Shown: piece by piece, positions 37,573-47,097 of the stretch
How positions within the stretch are numbered: the stretch's first letter is position 1
Layout: each line of letters opens with the position of its first letter
Source of the DNA: Nocardiopsis sp. FR4
Lineage (GTDB): Bacteria > Actinomycetota > Actinomycetes > Streptosporangiales > Streptosporangiaceae
DNA length: 64,000 nt
Direction: 5' to 3'
Assembly: GCF_009830945.1 (NCBI RefSeq)
Contig: NZ_VWVV01000004.1
Coordinates: 1-64,000, forward strand
Translations under genes and position numbers: made by a program
The notes under the pieces: model-generated
Seen by the model: only the letters and a program-made list of their open reading frames with translations
Databases searched by the model: none
Told to the model about the DNA's origin: nothing

Positions 37573-38670
37573 ATGGTCACGCCGTCACGCATCCGCCTGG
37601 CACGGGAGCGCAGGGCGCTCACCCTGGCCCGGTTGGCGCGCATGGCCGGGATATCCCAGCAGAGCCTGTCGAACTACGAGAACGCGCACGCGGTCCCCAC
37701 CCCGGAGACCCTGGACCGGATCGCCGCGGCCCTGGGCTTCCCGCCCGGGTTCTTCACCTCCGAGGAGCTGGAGGAGGTGCCCTCCGAGGCGGTGGCCTTC
37801 CGGGCCCGGACCAAGACCTCGATGCGCAAGCAGAAGGCCGTGCGCTCCCAGGCGGCCCTGGCCGTGGAGCTCAACGACTGGCTCAGCGAGCGCTTCGCCC
37901 TGCCCGAACCCTCCGTGCCCACCTACGGCAGGCCCTCACCGGAGGCCGCCGCGGAGATGGTGCGCTCGCTGTGGGCGCTGGGCGAGACCGCCGCCCCGAA
38001 CATGGTGCACCTGCTGGAGGCCCACGGCGTGCGCGTCTTCTCCCTGGACACCGAGCACCAGGAGGTGGACGCCTTCAGCTTCTGGCGCGACGCGGTGCCC
38101 TACGTCTTCCTCAACACCGGCAAGAGCGGCGAGCGCGGGCGCTTCGACGCCGCCCACGAACTCGGCCACCTGGTGATGCACGGCCACGAACGCCCCCTGA
38201 GCGGCCCGGAGGCCGAGCGGGAGGCCAACCAGTTCGCCAGCGCCTTCCTCATGCCGCGCGCCGACGTGGTGGCCCGGATGCCCGCGGGTCCCCAGGTGGA
38301 CCAGCTCCTCAAGGCCAAGGGCATCTGGCGGGTGTCGGCCATGGCCCTGGCGCACCGGCTGCACGACGTGGAGCTGCTCACCGACTGGCAGTACCGGGCC
38401 GCCTGCCGGAAGCTCGCCGAGATGGGGTACCGCTCCGCCGAACCCGACGGCATCCGGCGGGAGACCTCCCAGGTCCTGCCCAAGGTCTTCACCCTGCTGC
38501 GGCGCCAGGGCCACACCCCGGCCCGGGTGGCCGAGGAGCTGCGCCTGCCGCTCTCGGAGCTCAACACCCTGGTGTTCGGCCTGTCCCTGACCTCCCGCTC
38601 CGGCGCGGGCCGTGGTGCACCGGGAGGCCAGGAGCGGCCGGTGTTGCGCGTGGTGCCCGACCCGCGCTGA
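37573..38670 (+). CDS. XRE regulator fused to ImmA/IrrE metallopeptidase
   Basis: 365 residues. The N-terminal helix-turn-helix (about 5-60: RIRLARERRALTLARLARMA, GISQQSLSNYENAHAVP) is followed by an ImmA/IrrE domain whose zinc site is AAHELGHLVMHG (about residues 194-205) with a downstream EANQFASAFLMP Glu. Such proteins are metalloprotease-linked regulators that cleave a repressor in some phage and stress systems (ImmA, IrrE/PprI). The C-terminal part is a helical extension with a second DNA-binding-like helix pair. ATG start. It probably binds the inverted repeat upstream of its operon. Confidence 0.88.
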   Translation: MVTPSRIRLARERRALTLARLARMAGISQQSLSNYENAHAVPTPETLDRIAAALGFPPGFFTSEELEEVPSEAVAFRARTKTSMRKQKAVRSQAALAVELNDWLSERFALPEPSVPTYGRPSPEAAAEMVRSLWALGETAAPNMVHLLEAHGVRVFSLDTEHQEVDAFSFWRDAVPYVFLNTGKSGERGRFDAAHELGHLVMHGHERPLSGPEAEREANQFASAFLMPRADVVARMPAGPQVDQLLKAKGIWRVSAMALAHRLHDVELLTDWQYRAACRKLAEMGYRSAEPDGIRRETSQVLPKVFTLLRRQGHTPARVAEELRLPLSELNTLVFGLSLTSRSGAGRGAPGGQERPVLRVVPDPR

Positions 38671-38698
38671 CCGGCGGGCCGGGCACCGGGCCCCCGGC

Positions 38699-39256
38699 TC
38701 AGGCCAGCGCCGCGACCACGGCGTGCTCGTCGCCCCACCGGGCGCGGAGCAACCGCCCGCCCTCGGGCTCGCCGTCCAGGACGTGCCGGATCAGCACCCG
38801 CGCCTCCGGGCCCGACCCGCCGTCCCCGTCGCCGGGCTCGCTGGAGACGAGGACCTGCTGCGGCCTCTTCTCCACCACGCGGCCCTCCTCCACGATCTCC
38901 AGTTCCGCCTGCTCCTGCTCGCCGGTCAGGGCCCGGCGGAAGCACGCGAGCGCCACCTCGTCCCCCGCCGCGTCGTAGATCCAGCGCGTGCCCAGGACGG
39001 AGTGCTCCATGGTGGTGACGAGGTGCTCCTCGCCTCCGGGCAGGGGCGCGCCCCGGTAGGTCAGCGGCACGTGCAGCAGCCGGTCCCCGCGCCGGACCAG
39101 GAAGGCCTCGATACCGACCTCCCCCTCCGGGTCGTCGAACCGGTACGCGCCGAGGATCTCGTCACTTCCCCGACCGGCCCACGGCTGGCGGTCCAGCCAG
39201 GAGCTGATCAGCGTCGGCTTGTCCGGTTTGATGGTGGCCTTGTAGATGATCGCCAT
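38699..39256 (-). CDS. Maltokinase N-terminal cap-like domain protein
   Basis: 185 residues from the ATG at 39256. The start MAIIYKATIKPDKPTLISSW and LDRQPWAG, then GAYRFDDPEGEVGIEAFL and a VPLTYRGAPL block, match the stand-alone 'maltokinase N-terminal cap-like' proteins common in actinomycetes. In maltokinases this domain caps the kinase; here no kinase domain is attached, so it may bind a nucleotide or sugar or have another role. It converges with the XRE-ImmA gene. Confidence 0.7.
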   Translation of the reverse strand: MAIIYKATIKPDKPTLISSWLDRQPWAGRGSDEILGAYRFDDPEGEVGIEAFLVRRGDRLLHVPLTYRGAPLPGGEEHLVTTMEHSVLGTRWIYDAAGDEVALACFRRALTGEQEQAELEIVEEGRVVEKRPQQVLVSSEPGDGDGGSGPEARVLIRHVLDGEPEGGRLLRARWGDEHAVVAALA

Positions 39257-39477
39257 GGGCACCAGTATCCGATACGGCACGCGGGACACCGCGGCCCGGT
39301 CCGCGGAGCCGTACCCGGCCAAGGTGTGGGCCGGTCCCCGGCTGCCCGTACGGTCGCGGAACGGAGCCGACGAGGCGGGACGGGTGTCCGCCGCTCTCGT
39401 GTTTGTCCCCGCCTGCGCCTCCCCGGAGGTTCACCGGCCGGAGGCGGCCCCCCGCCCCAGAGGCGTCGGGTGAGCGG

Positions 39478-39924
39478 GTGACGGAGCTCTGGGTGAAGAT
39501 CGCCGTTGACGCCCATGTCATCCGGGAGATGTTCGCCAGGGGCGAGGACGGGTCCGTCATGGAGAACACCGAGGACTACTACGAGGAGCGGAGGGAGGTC
39601 GAGGAGACGAGGGGCCTCGCATCGTTCGACGGCGTGGCGGTGCTTCTGGAATCCGGTGTCCTCGTGCAAGCCGGTGAGGGCTACCGCGTGGTGGCCGACC
39701 AGGACGAGTGGAGTGCCGGGGGCGGTTCCGGGCCTGGCGAGAGCGAGATCCGCCAGGCGATGCTGCACGTTCTGGAAGCGAACTCGGTGGACTGGTGCGG
39801 TGAACCCATGAAGGGGTACGAGTTCTCGGACCTCTACCTTGACTCCTGCTGGGGGGCTTTCGACACCCGGGAGGAGTACCTCGCGAGCATCGAGGGATAC
39901 GTTTCCTGCGGTTCGGAGGGATGA
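39478..39924 (+). CDS. Small acidic protein of unknown function
   Basis: 148 residues from GTG 39478 (VTELWVKIAVDAHV). Soluble, acidic and helical at its start (REMFARGEDGSV, ENTEDYYEERREVEETRG), with a C-terminal WCGEPMKGYEFSDLYLDSCW stretch. The gene has a normal mix of codons and is divergent from the maltokinase-cap gene. No family recognised. Confidence 0.55.
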   Translation: MTELWVKIAVDAHVIREMFARGEDGSVMENTEDYYEERREVEETRGLASFDGVAVLLESGVLVQAGEGYRVVADQDEWSAGGGSGPGESEIRQAMLHVLEANSVDWCGEPMKGYEFSDLYLDSCWGAFDTREEYLASIEGYVSCGSEG

Positions 39925-39959
39925 GCCTCGTCCTATCGTCGTCCAGGGAGTCGGTGTGG

Positions 39960-40318
39960 GCGCCGGCACGGGCGTAGGCGGCGCCGCTCTCAGGCCAGCC
40001 GCCTTCGGCTCGGTCCACCGCCCGTCCAGGATGACCAGCCCCGCTGGGGCGAGGGCTCGATCCCGGGCCTGGGCGAGCAGACGAACGGTGGTACCGGAGA
40101 ACCGCTCGACCGCCTCGCGGGAGGGAAGGCCGGGGCGGCCCGTCCACGGCTGGTGGGTGCCCAGGAGCTCGGCGAAGCGCGCGGGCCACCCGCGCCAGAC
40201 CTCCGCTTCGGCCGCGCGGCGGAGGCGGTCCAGACCGAGCCGCCCCCTGGGGCCGCCGCACAGGACAAACAGCCGAAGAGTGGTGGCCCGGGCGGGAAAC
40301 CGAGAGGTGTGGCCGGGT
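39960..40318 (-). pseudogene. Headless gene remnant, family unknown
   Basis: On the minus strand one frame reads TTLRLFVLCGGPRGRLGLDR, then AEVWRGWPARFAELLGTHQP, then REAVERFSGTTVRLLAQARD and a Pro-rich end, clearly more protein-like than the other frames. It opens immediately after a TGA with no ATG, GTG or TTG, so the N-terminus is gone. It continues into the antisense of the 39478 gene without a convincing natural end. I read it as a truncated remnant. Confidence 0.35.
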
Positions 40319-40728
40319 CAGAACCGTCCTATCCACGGCTGAGGGCGTGTCCTGCCCCGTACCCGCCGACAGACCGGCCGTCGCGTCGGGAGCGGTTTCC
40401 CGGTCGGCGGAAATCGTGCGGTCACGGCGCCATGATCCGATCCGACCGCTCTTCGAGCGCCTACCCCGGGTCGCGCCGCGGGACGACCACCACGGTCTGG
40501 CACACGGACTTCCTCCTCACGCCGGGCTTCTTCGGCGGAACTCAAAGCAGCGCCAGGCGACGACGCACTTCCCTCCCAATGCCACACCATTCATTCCACC
40601 CAACACACAAAGCCCATGAGAATCACAAGACATATCCACCCGAGATAGATCTTAGTGTGAGCAATTGACTTCTCGGAATAGCGCGTGTCTTCTGGTGGCG
40701 GATGGGACTGGCCCAGCCCGGAGGTTCG
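40319..40728. other. Intergenic with AT-rich promoter region
   Basis: About 410 bases with no supported gene. From about 40560 to 40690 the DNA is notably AT-rich, probably the promoter region of the restriction-modification gene. Confidence 0.4.
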
Positions 40729-43700
40729 ATGACCGCGTTGCCGCACGATTCCGAACAGAACCCCGATTCCACGAGGAGCCCCCTCCGGGGACACGGTCTC
40801 ACTGACCGTCTGGTCCAGGCGTTCGTCGACGACGTCGTCCGGCTCCTGGGACGCGGTGGCGAGGACGAGGAGCAGCTCCGGGCACCCCTCAAGGTGCTCG
40901 TGGAGAGAATGGGCAAAGCACTGGGGCTGCCGAACAGCGTGTACGGCGAAGTCCCCCTTTCCGCGCTCCAGGCGAGGCCGGACTTCGGGGTCGACCTCAC
41001 CGGGGCCGGCCAGGGGCCGCACGGCAGGGTCGGCTACATCGAACTCAAACGCCCGGGAAAACCCATTCCCCCCGAGAGGCTGGCCGACAGACGCGATCGC
41101 GAGCAGTGGGAGAAATTCCGGAGCCTGCCGAACGTGCTCTACACCAACGGAACCGAGTGGTCCCTCCTCCGCCACGGAACCCCGGTCCTGCGCACGGTCC
41201 GCACACCCGACCTGGTGCCCGTGCGGAAGAGGTTCCCCAAGGTCGATCCGGCGTTCACCGATCTGATCCGCGAGTTCCTCATGTGGCAGCCGGAGAGCGA
41301 ACCCGGGCTGGACCGGCTGATCACCCGTGTGGCGGGCCTGTGCGCCCAACTCCGCGAGGAGATCTCCGAGATCCTCGCCGAGGAGCGGTCGCGCGGCCGG
41401 GGCGACCCCTTCACCCGGCTCGCACACGAATGGCGCGACCTCCTCTTTCCGCACCTCAAGCCCGACCGGGAGTTCGCCGACGTCTACGCGCAGACCGTCA
41501 CCTTCTCCCTGATCCTGGCCCGTGAGGACGGGGTGGACTTCAGCGGCCGTGACCTGAGCGGCATCGGTGAGCTCCTGGGCAAACGGCACGCCTTCCTGGG
41601 ACAGGCCCTCTCCCTGCTGACCGAGTCCCGCGAGGTCCAGACCGTCACCGTCCTGCCCACACTCATCCGGGTCCTGGAGGCGGTGGACTGGCCCCGGATG
41701 ACGCGCGAGCGCCCCAGGGCGCACGCCGACCTGTACGAAACCTTCCTGACCAGGTACGACCCGGCGCTGCGGAAGAGCTCCGGCTCCTACTACACGCCCG
41801 CTCCCGTGGCGGAATTCCTCACGGGGTTCACCGACTCGGTGCTGCGGGAGCGGATGGGCCTGCCGCTCGGTTTCGCCGACCGTTCGGTGACCACGGTGGA
41901 TCCGGCGATGGGCAGCGGGACCTTCCTGTCCTCGGCCATGGACCGGGCGCACCGCAACCTGGAGGAGGAGTTCGGCCCCGTACACACGCGCACGTGCCTC
42001 AAGGACCTGTACCGCGACCGCCTCATCGGTTTCGAGCGCAGCACGGCGGCCTTCGCGGTGTCCGAACTCAGGCTGCACCAGCAGCTCCGCGAACAGTACG
42101 GGGCGGAGGTCCCCGAGGAGCACCGCCGGTTCCTGTGCAACACCCTGGACGACCCGAACCACCACTACCAGTCCTTCGGGCGGCGCTACGACGACCTGGT
42201 GTACTTCCGCGAACAGGCCAACCGGGTCAAGAGCTCCACCCCGGTGATGGTGGTCATCGGCAATCCGCCCTACGTCGAGAGCGCGAAGCAGCGGGACCCC
42301 GCCTCCTGGCTGGAGCGCCGCCGCGCCCCCGCCGGGGACCCGGTCACCGCGCGCCCGTCCATGGACGAGTTCCGGGAGCCGGGTCGGGGCGGCCTCGACT
42401 ACAAACTCTCCGCGGTCAGCCTCTACTTCTGGCGCTGGGCGACCTGGAAGGCCTTCGACGCCCACCCCGAACAGCCCAGCGGCGTCGTCGCCTTCGTCAG
42501 CACCTCCGCGTACCTGGCCGGGGAGGCCTTCGCCGGTATGCGCCGCTACCTGCGCTCGACCGCCGACGAGGGGTGGATCGTCGACCTCTCCCCCGAGGGG
42601 CACCGGCCCCCGGTCAGCACCCGCGTCTTCGGCGGAGTGCAGCAACCGGTCTGTATCGGGATCTTCGCCCGTTACGGACCCGCCCGGCCCGACGTCCCCG
42701 CCCGGATCTGGCACACGGACGTGGAGGGGCTGCGAGCAGAGAAGTTCGCGGCGCTCGAACACGATGAGGGGCTGCGGCTCGACGGCGGGAACTGGCGGGA
42801 GTGCCTGCGGGGGTGGACCGACCCGTTCCACCCGCAGCAGGACCGGTGGGGCCTTCTCCCCGCTGTCGGCGATCTGATGCCGTGGCACTCCTCTGGTGTG
42901 AAGACCAACCGGACGTGGGTCATCACCCCCGACCGCGCCACCTTCAACCGGCGGTGGGAACGGCTCTCCAGTGCACGACCCGAGGAGCAGGACCGGTGGT
43001 TCAAGGCCACCGCGGACCGCAGCACCACGCGCCGCCTGCGCGCGATGCCACGGATCACGGACGACCGCGAACCCCCGAGAACCACCTTGTACGCCCATCG
43101 CGCCTTCGACCTCCAGCACATCACCGAGGACGTCCGGTACGTCGATCGGCCCCGGCCAGGCCTGTGGGCCGCCAACGGCAACCGCCAGATCCACGTGGTG
43201 GAACAGCACTCCAAGACCATCGCGTCCGGTCCCGGCCTCCTGTTCAGCGCACTCATTCCGGACATGGACTACTTCAACGGGCGCGGCGGCCGGGTGCTGC
43301 CGCTCTACCGCGACCCCTCGGGCCACTCCCCCAACCTCGCGCCGGGGCTGCTGGCACACCTCACCGAGCGGCTGGGACGCGGTGTCGGTCCCGAGGACGT
43401 CGTCGCCTACCTCGCCGCCGTCGCGGCCCATCCTGGGTATACTGCGGCCTTCCGGGAGGAGCTGCGGACCCCCGGAATCCGCATCCCCCTCACCGCCGAC
43501 CCGGAACTGTGGGACAGGGCCGTGAAGATCGGCCGCGAGGTCGTGTGGCTGCACACCTACGGTGTCCGCATGCGCGACCCCGCGGCCGGGCGTCCCGCGC
43601 ACATGCCCAGGCTCCCCCGACCGCGTCGGCCCCAGGTGATCGAGGAGATCCCCGACCGTCCCGGCCACCTGCCCGACCGGATCTGGCATGACGGCGGCCA

Positions 43701-44094
43701 GGGCCCCGGGGGGCCGTGCCTGCACGTGGGCGAGGGTGTCATCGCCCCGGTGGAGACCGCCGCCTGGGAGTACGAGGTGGGCGGCATGCACGTCATCCGG
43801 AAGTGGTTCGCCGCACGGGAACGCGACCCCAGGCACGTGCGCAGGGGGTCGCCCCTGGACGACATCAGACCCAATCGCTGGACACCCGAGTTCACCGAAC
43901 AGCTACTGCACCTGATCACCGTGCTCACCCGCCTGGTGGACCTGGAACCGAGCCAGCGGGACCTGCTCGAACGGATCCGCACGGGACCCCTGATCACGGT
44001 GGAGGAGCTCGGGGGGGCACGGGTCCTGCCCGTTCCTTCCGGGGTGCGTAAGGGGCCCCGCGGCGACGGGCAGGGGGAGATCCCGCTGGCCTGA
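40729..44094 (+). CDS. Single-polypeptide restriction-modification enzyme (type ISP/IIG-like)
   Basis: 1121 residues from an ATG with GGAGG five bases upstream; an earlier ATG at 40702 lacks one. A PD-(D/E)xK nuclease signature lies at the N-terminus (PDFG at 84-87, ELK at 105-107). A helical region leads to an N6-adenine methyltransferase: motif I DPAMGSGTFL (about 391) and catalytic motif IV NPPY (about 511), with SGSYYTPAPVAEFL in front. The C-terminal 400 residues are the target-recognition region. No helicase motifs are present, unlike long type ISP enzymes, and no separate specificity subunit is adjacent. It should methylate one strand of its target and cut unmodified DNA. Confidence 0.85.
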   Translation: MTALPHDSEQNPDSTRSPLRGHGLTDRLVQAFVDDVVRLLGRGGEDEEQLRAPLKVLVERMGKALGLPNSVYGEVPLSALQARPDFGVDLTGAGQGPHGRVGYIELKRPGKPIPPERLADRRDREQWEKFRSLPNVLYTNGTEWSLLRHGTPVLRTVRTPDLVPVRKRFPKVDPAFTDLIREFLMWQPESEPGLDRLITRVAGLCAQLREEISEILAEERSRGRGDPFTRLAHEWRDLLFPHLKPDREFADVYAQTVTFSLILAREDGVDFSGRDLSGIGELLGKRHAFLGQALSLLTESREVQTVTVLPTLIRVLEAVDWPRMTRERPRAHADLYETFLTRYDPALRKSSGSYYTPAPVAEFLTGFTDSVLRERMGLPLGFADRSVTTVDPAMGSGTFLSSAMDRAHRNLEEEFGPVHTRTCLKDLYRDRLIGFERSTAAFAVSELRLHQQLREQYGAEVPEEHRRFLCNTLDDPNHHYQSFGRRYDDLVYFREQANRVKSSTPVMVVIGNPPYVESAKQRDPASWLERRRAPAGDPVTARPSMDEFREPGRGGLDYKLSAVSLYFWRWATWKAFDAHPEQPSGVVAFVSTSAYLAGEAFAGMRRYLRSTADEGWIVDLSPEGHRPPVSTRVFGGVQQPVCIGIFARYGPARPDVPARIWHTDVEGLRAEKFAALEHDEGLRLDGGNWRECLRGWTDPFHPQQDRWGLLPAVGDLMPWHSSGVKTNRTWVITPDRATFNRRWERLSSARPEEQDRWFKATADRSTTRRLRAMPRITDDREPPRTTLYAHRAFDLQHITEDVRYVDRPRPGLWAANGNRQIHVVEQHSKTIASGPGLLFSALIPDMDYFNGRGGRVLPLYRDPSGHSPNLAPGLLAHLTERLGRGVGPEDVVAYLAAVAAHPGYTAAFREELRTPGIRIPLTADPELWDRAVKIGREVVWLHTYGVRMRDPAAGRPAHMPRLPRPRRPQVIEEIPDRPGHLPDRIWHDGGQGPGGPCLHVGEGVIAPVETAAWEYEVGGMHVIRKWFAARERDPRHVRRGSPLDDIRPNRWTPEFTEQLLHLITVLTRLVDLEPSQRDLLERIRTGPLITVEELGGARVLPVPSGVRKGPRGDGQGEIPLA

Positions 44095-44454
44095 CGACTT
44101 CCGGGGACCGTGACGGCCGCGAAGCACGGTTGCCGAGGCATGCGGGCTTTCTCTGCCCTTGTATGGGAGATGGCCGGTTCCGGCCACGTCCGGAATAGCG
44201 TTCAAGGCCCGGCGCCAACAGGAAACCAACGGAAGCGAGTTCGAAACACCAGGGGTCGTCCGAACAAGAAGACAGCTGGCATGACCTCGCTTTCTCCCGC
44301 GCCGCGGTGAACAGGACCTGGACGCGGAGGACCCCGGAATCCGCGGCACACGTGCCGGACAACCCCGCACGACGCCTCACACACGCGGCTTCCCGCCCTC
44401 CTGGCCATGGCTAGTATCCAGCAGGAGACGGCTTCTTCCCCCCTGGAGAGACAC
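44095..44454. other. Intergenic, no gene seen
   Basis: 360 bases between the restriction-modification gene and the WXG-like gene. It presumably contains the promoter of the following three-gene module. No hairpin, repeat or supported frame is visible. Confidence 0.4.
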
Positions 44455-44775
44455 ATGGCCCACGCAGGTGCGAATCCAGACGATGCCATCAATTCAGCTG
44501 GCACCGCGGCGGACATGGCCGACACCATGGCCACACTCATCCAGGATTTCGCAAACGCCGTCTCACCCCTCTACTCCGGAGCACCCGAACTCGGAGGGTC
44601 CCTGGTGGACTACGACATCGAGGGCAACGACCGCATTCTCCAGTCCGCGAGGAGCAGCAGAAACCTCGCTGAGAAAGGCGGACACGCCGGCGGTGAGGTC
44701 TCCGAGACGGACCACCGGTCATCCTCGGACTACGGAGGCGCCATTCCTTCGATTCCACGGGAAGTCAACTTCTGA
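44455..44775 (+). CDS. Small WXG100-like/ESX partner-type protein
   Basis: 106 residues from the ATG with GGAGAG upstream. Helical first half (DDAINSAGTAADMADTMATL, IQDFANAVSPLYSG) and a Ser/Gly-rich tail. The size, helix content and its place directly before a DUF1023 hydrolase gene (11-base gap) suggest a type VII secretion-associated small protein. A clear WxG is not present, so the family call is tentative. Confidence 0.5.
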   Translation: MAHAGANPDDAINSAGTAADMADTMATLIQDFANAVSPLYSGAPELGGSLVDYDIEGNDRILQSARSSRNLAEKGGHAGGEVSETDHRSSSDYGGAIPSIPREVNF

Positions 44776-44786
44776 GAGGACGGCAC

Positions 44787-46361
44787 ATGTCACCCGAATA
44801 CATGGTGCTCGGACTTCCCGACGACGTCGACGCCGACGAGGACGTTATCCGTGACAGCGCTGACGGCCTCCTCACCACCAGGAACACGATGCTCGGCCAG
44901 TCGATCGACCTGGAAACCAGTTTCTGGGCGACCGCCAACGAATTCAGCGACACGATCGCCTGGGACATCACCGGGGCGAGCGGACAGCAGATCCAGACCT
45001 GGGAGGACACGGCGGAGCTCCTGACCCACGGGGCGGGCACCCTCACCCTCTACGCGGACGCCGTCAAGGAGTATCGGGGGGTACGAGCCGACCTCCACCT
45101 TCGTTGGAGCGAGTGCAAGAGCGCGGCCCTGGCCCGCATCGGGGAATTCGGCGCCGACACCCTGACGTTCAGCGGCGTCTCCCAGGAACAGGCCGAGGTG
45201 GACTACCTGAACGGGGTCCGCGAAGAACTCCTGGGCGAACATGCCCAAGCCCGCTCGGACCTGGACGACGCGACCGACGACACCAAGGACGCGCTGACCA
45301 ACGGACCGAGCGCCGCCTCCTGGAAACGCATCGAGGACGCCGGCCTCATGACCGGCAGGGAGATCCACATCTTCGGCGGTGTACCCGACCCCGTGATCGA
45401 CTTCGGCCCCCAGGAGGACTGGACTCCCCAGGAGGTGGCGCGCTGGTGGGCCGACCTCGCCCCGAACCAGCGGGAACACGCGATGGAGGAGTACCCCGAC
45501 GACCTTCGCAACCTGGACGGCGTGCCCGTCGTGGTCAGGGACGAACTGAACCGGACCGCGTTCGAGGAGCATCTGGAGCTCATGGAGGACAAGGATCCGG
45601 CGCTGGAGGGCGTCTACCTCAAGGAGATACGCGAGGCCCTCGGGGAGGAGGACACCTTCCTGATCCACTTCGATCCCCTGTCCCTCGACGGCCAGGCAGC
45701 CCTCTCCCGGGGCAACCCCGACACCGCGGACAACGTCTCCACACTTGTACCAGGTATGTTGAACCACCTGGGCAGTCTCGGAACGTCGTTCGAACGCGCC
45801 GACACGATCCTGGCCGAGATGAACGAGAACGCCCCCGGAGCCGACAACGCCTCCGTGGTCTGGTTCGGCTACGATCCGCCCTTCCCCGGGGACATGTCCG
45901 CGGACGACGCGGGACGGGACTTCGCCGAGTTCCAGGAGGGACTGCGCGCCACCCACCAGGGGGACGAACCCTCGCACAACACGGTCATAGGCCACAGCTT
46001 CGGCGCCCTCGTGGTGGGAGCGGCGGACAACCCGAACATCGGAGGCGGACTGGCCGCGGACAGCATGGTCCTCATCGGCGGCGCCGGTGCCACCGTCGAC
46101 AACATCAGCGAACTGTCCATGAGCGAAGAGGACGTCCATGTCGTTCTCGGCGACGACGACTGGATCAGCACCGCCAGAGGCCTGGGAATGGACGGCTCGT
46201 ACGGCGTACCTCTGCACGAGGAGGAGTTCTACCAGGACCCCGACAATCCCGGCCAGGACCTGGGCAACCGGTTGGATCCCTCGGAGGAGACCGGCCATTC
46301 GGGTTACTTCGACGACGAGCAGACCCTCGACTACCTCGGCGACGTCACGACGGGAAAGTAA
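44787..46361 (+). CDS. WXG-like/DUF1023 alpha/beta hydrolase
   Basis: 524 residues, ATG with GAGAGGACGGCAC upstream. The N-terminal 170 residues are helical, resembling the secretion or WXG-like part of ESX substrates. From about residue 290 a DUF1023 alpha/beta hydrolase follows, with VVWFGYDPPFPG and the nucleophile elbow in HNTVIGHSFGALVVG (Ser in GHSFG, about residue 404) and an acidic C-terminal tail including GHSGYFDDEQTLDYLGDVTT, which holds the likely catalytic His. DUF1023 proteins are found with type VII systems and may be secreted lipases or toxins. The target is unknown. The membrane protein gene follows after three bases. Confidence 0.8.
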   Translation: MSPEYMVLGLPDDVDADEDVIRDSADGLLTTRNTMLGQSIDLETSFWATANEFSDTIAWDITGASGQQIQTWEDTAELLTHGAGTLTLYADAVKEYRGVRADLHLRWSECKSAALARIGEFGADTLTFSGVSQEQAEVDYLNGVREELLGEHAQARSDLDDATDDTKDALTNGPSAASWKRIEDAGLMTGREIHIFGGVPDPVIDFGPQEDWTPQEVARWWADLAPNQREHAMEEYPDDLRNLDGVPVVVRDELNRTAFEEHLELMEDKDPALEGVYLKEIREALGEEDTFLIHFDPLSLDGQAALSRGNPDTADNVSTLVPGMLNHLGSLGTSFERADTILAEMNENAPGADNASVVWFGYDPPFPGDMSADDAGRDFAEFQEGLRATHQGDEPSHNTVIGHSFGALVVGAADNPNIGGGLAADSMVLIGGAGATVDNISELSMSEEDVHVVLGDDDWISTARGLGMDGSYGVPLHEEEFYQDPDNPGQDLGNRLDPSEETGHSGYFDDEQTLDYLGDVTTGK

Positions 46362-46364
46362 CCC

Positions 46365-47081
46365 ATGCAGAGCGCGAACCCCGGACACCTGCTGTCCCTG
46401 ACGGCGTGGCTGTGGCAGCCGCAGGAAGGGCCGAACACACCCGTCTCCCGTCCCAGGGCCTTCCTCAACGAACACATGGGGCTGTTCTTCCTGCTGGCGG
46501 TGGTGGTGGGAGGCGCCGCTGGCCTTCTCTCGGGAACGTTCGTCCTGAAATGGGACGAGTGGAACAGCCCTTCGTTCGGCCCCTTCATCGCTCCCGCCGT
46601 CCTGTTGGGCTGGCTGACCGCACGGCCCCGGTGGGCCGCGGTAATCGGTCTGACCACCCTCGTGGCCTCTGTGGCCGGTCACTTCCTCGGGACCCAGCTC
46701 GCAGGGCACGAACAGAACGTCCTGGAGTACCGGGCGTGGGCGGTGGTCGGCCTGTGCCTGGGTCCACTGCTGGGCTACCTCGGGCACACACTGCGGTCAC
46801 GTCGGTTGCTCGCCCGGGCTGCCTGTGCCGGACTGGTCTCGGCGTGGCTCTGCGTCCCCCTCTACCTCGGTTTCGTCACGGGATCCGAGTACTACGTGGA
46901 GTACAGCGGCGTTGTGACGAGATCCTTCGACCTGTCCATGGCCGTGCTGGTGCTGGTGTTGTGCCGGGGGTTCTCCGCCAGGCTCATGGCACTGGTGTGC
47001 GCGGCGCTGTTCCTGTGGCCCCTGACCGTCGTGTCGGTGCTCAACAGCGTCTTCCTCTGGCGCGCGAGCGGCGGACTCTAA
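46365..47081 (+). CDS. Membrane protein of the DUF1023 module
   Basis: 238 residues with six or so hydrophobic helices: GLFFLLAVVVGGAAGLLSG, FGPFIAPAVLLGWLTA, AVIGLTTLVASVAGHFLG, then AVVGLCLGPLLGYLG and three more. It starts three bases after the hydrolase stop, so the pair is translated together. It could protect the producer or help localise the hydrolase, but there is no direct evidence. A truncated copy of its first two helices lies at 47581-47730. Confidence 0.65.
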   Translation: MQSANPGHLLSLTAWLWQPQEGPNTPVSRPRAFLNEHMGLFFLLAVVVGGAAGLLSGTFVLKWDEWNSPSFGPFIAPAVLLGWLTARPRWAAVIGLTTLVASVAGHFLGTQLAGHEQNVLEYRAWAVVGLCLGPLLGYLGHTLRSRRLLARAACAGLVSAWLCVPLYLGFVTGSEYYVEYSGVVTRSFDLSMAVLVLVLCRGFSARLMALVCAALFLWPLTVVSVLNSVFLWRASGGL

Positions 47082-47097
47082 GCGCCCTTTCTGAAAT

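Noticed and set aside
40591..43836. 1081-codon minus-strand frame opposite the restriction-modification gene
   Set aside because: Antisense of a gene with intact methylase and nuclease motifs; composition is that of a GC-driven shadow frame.
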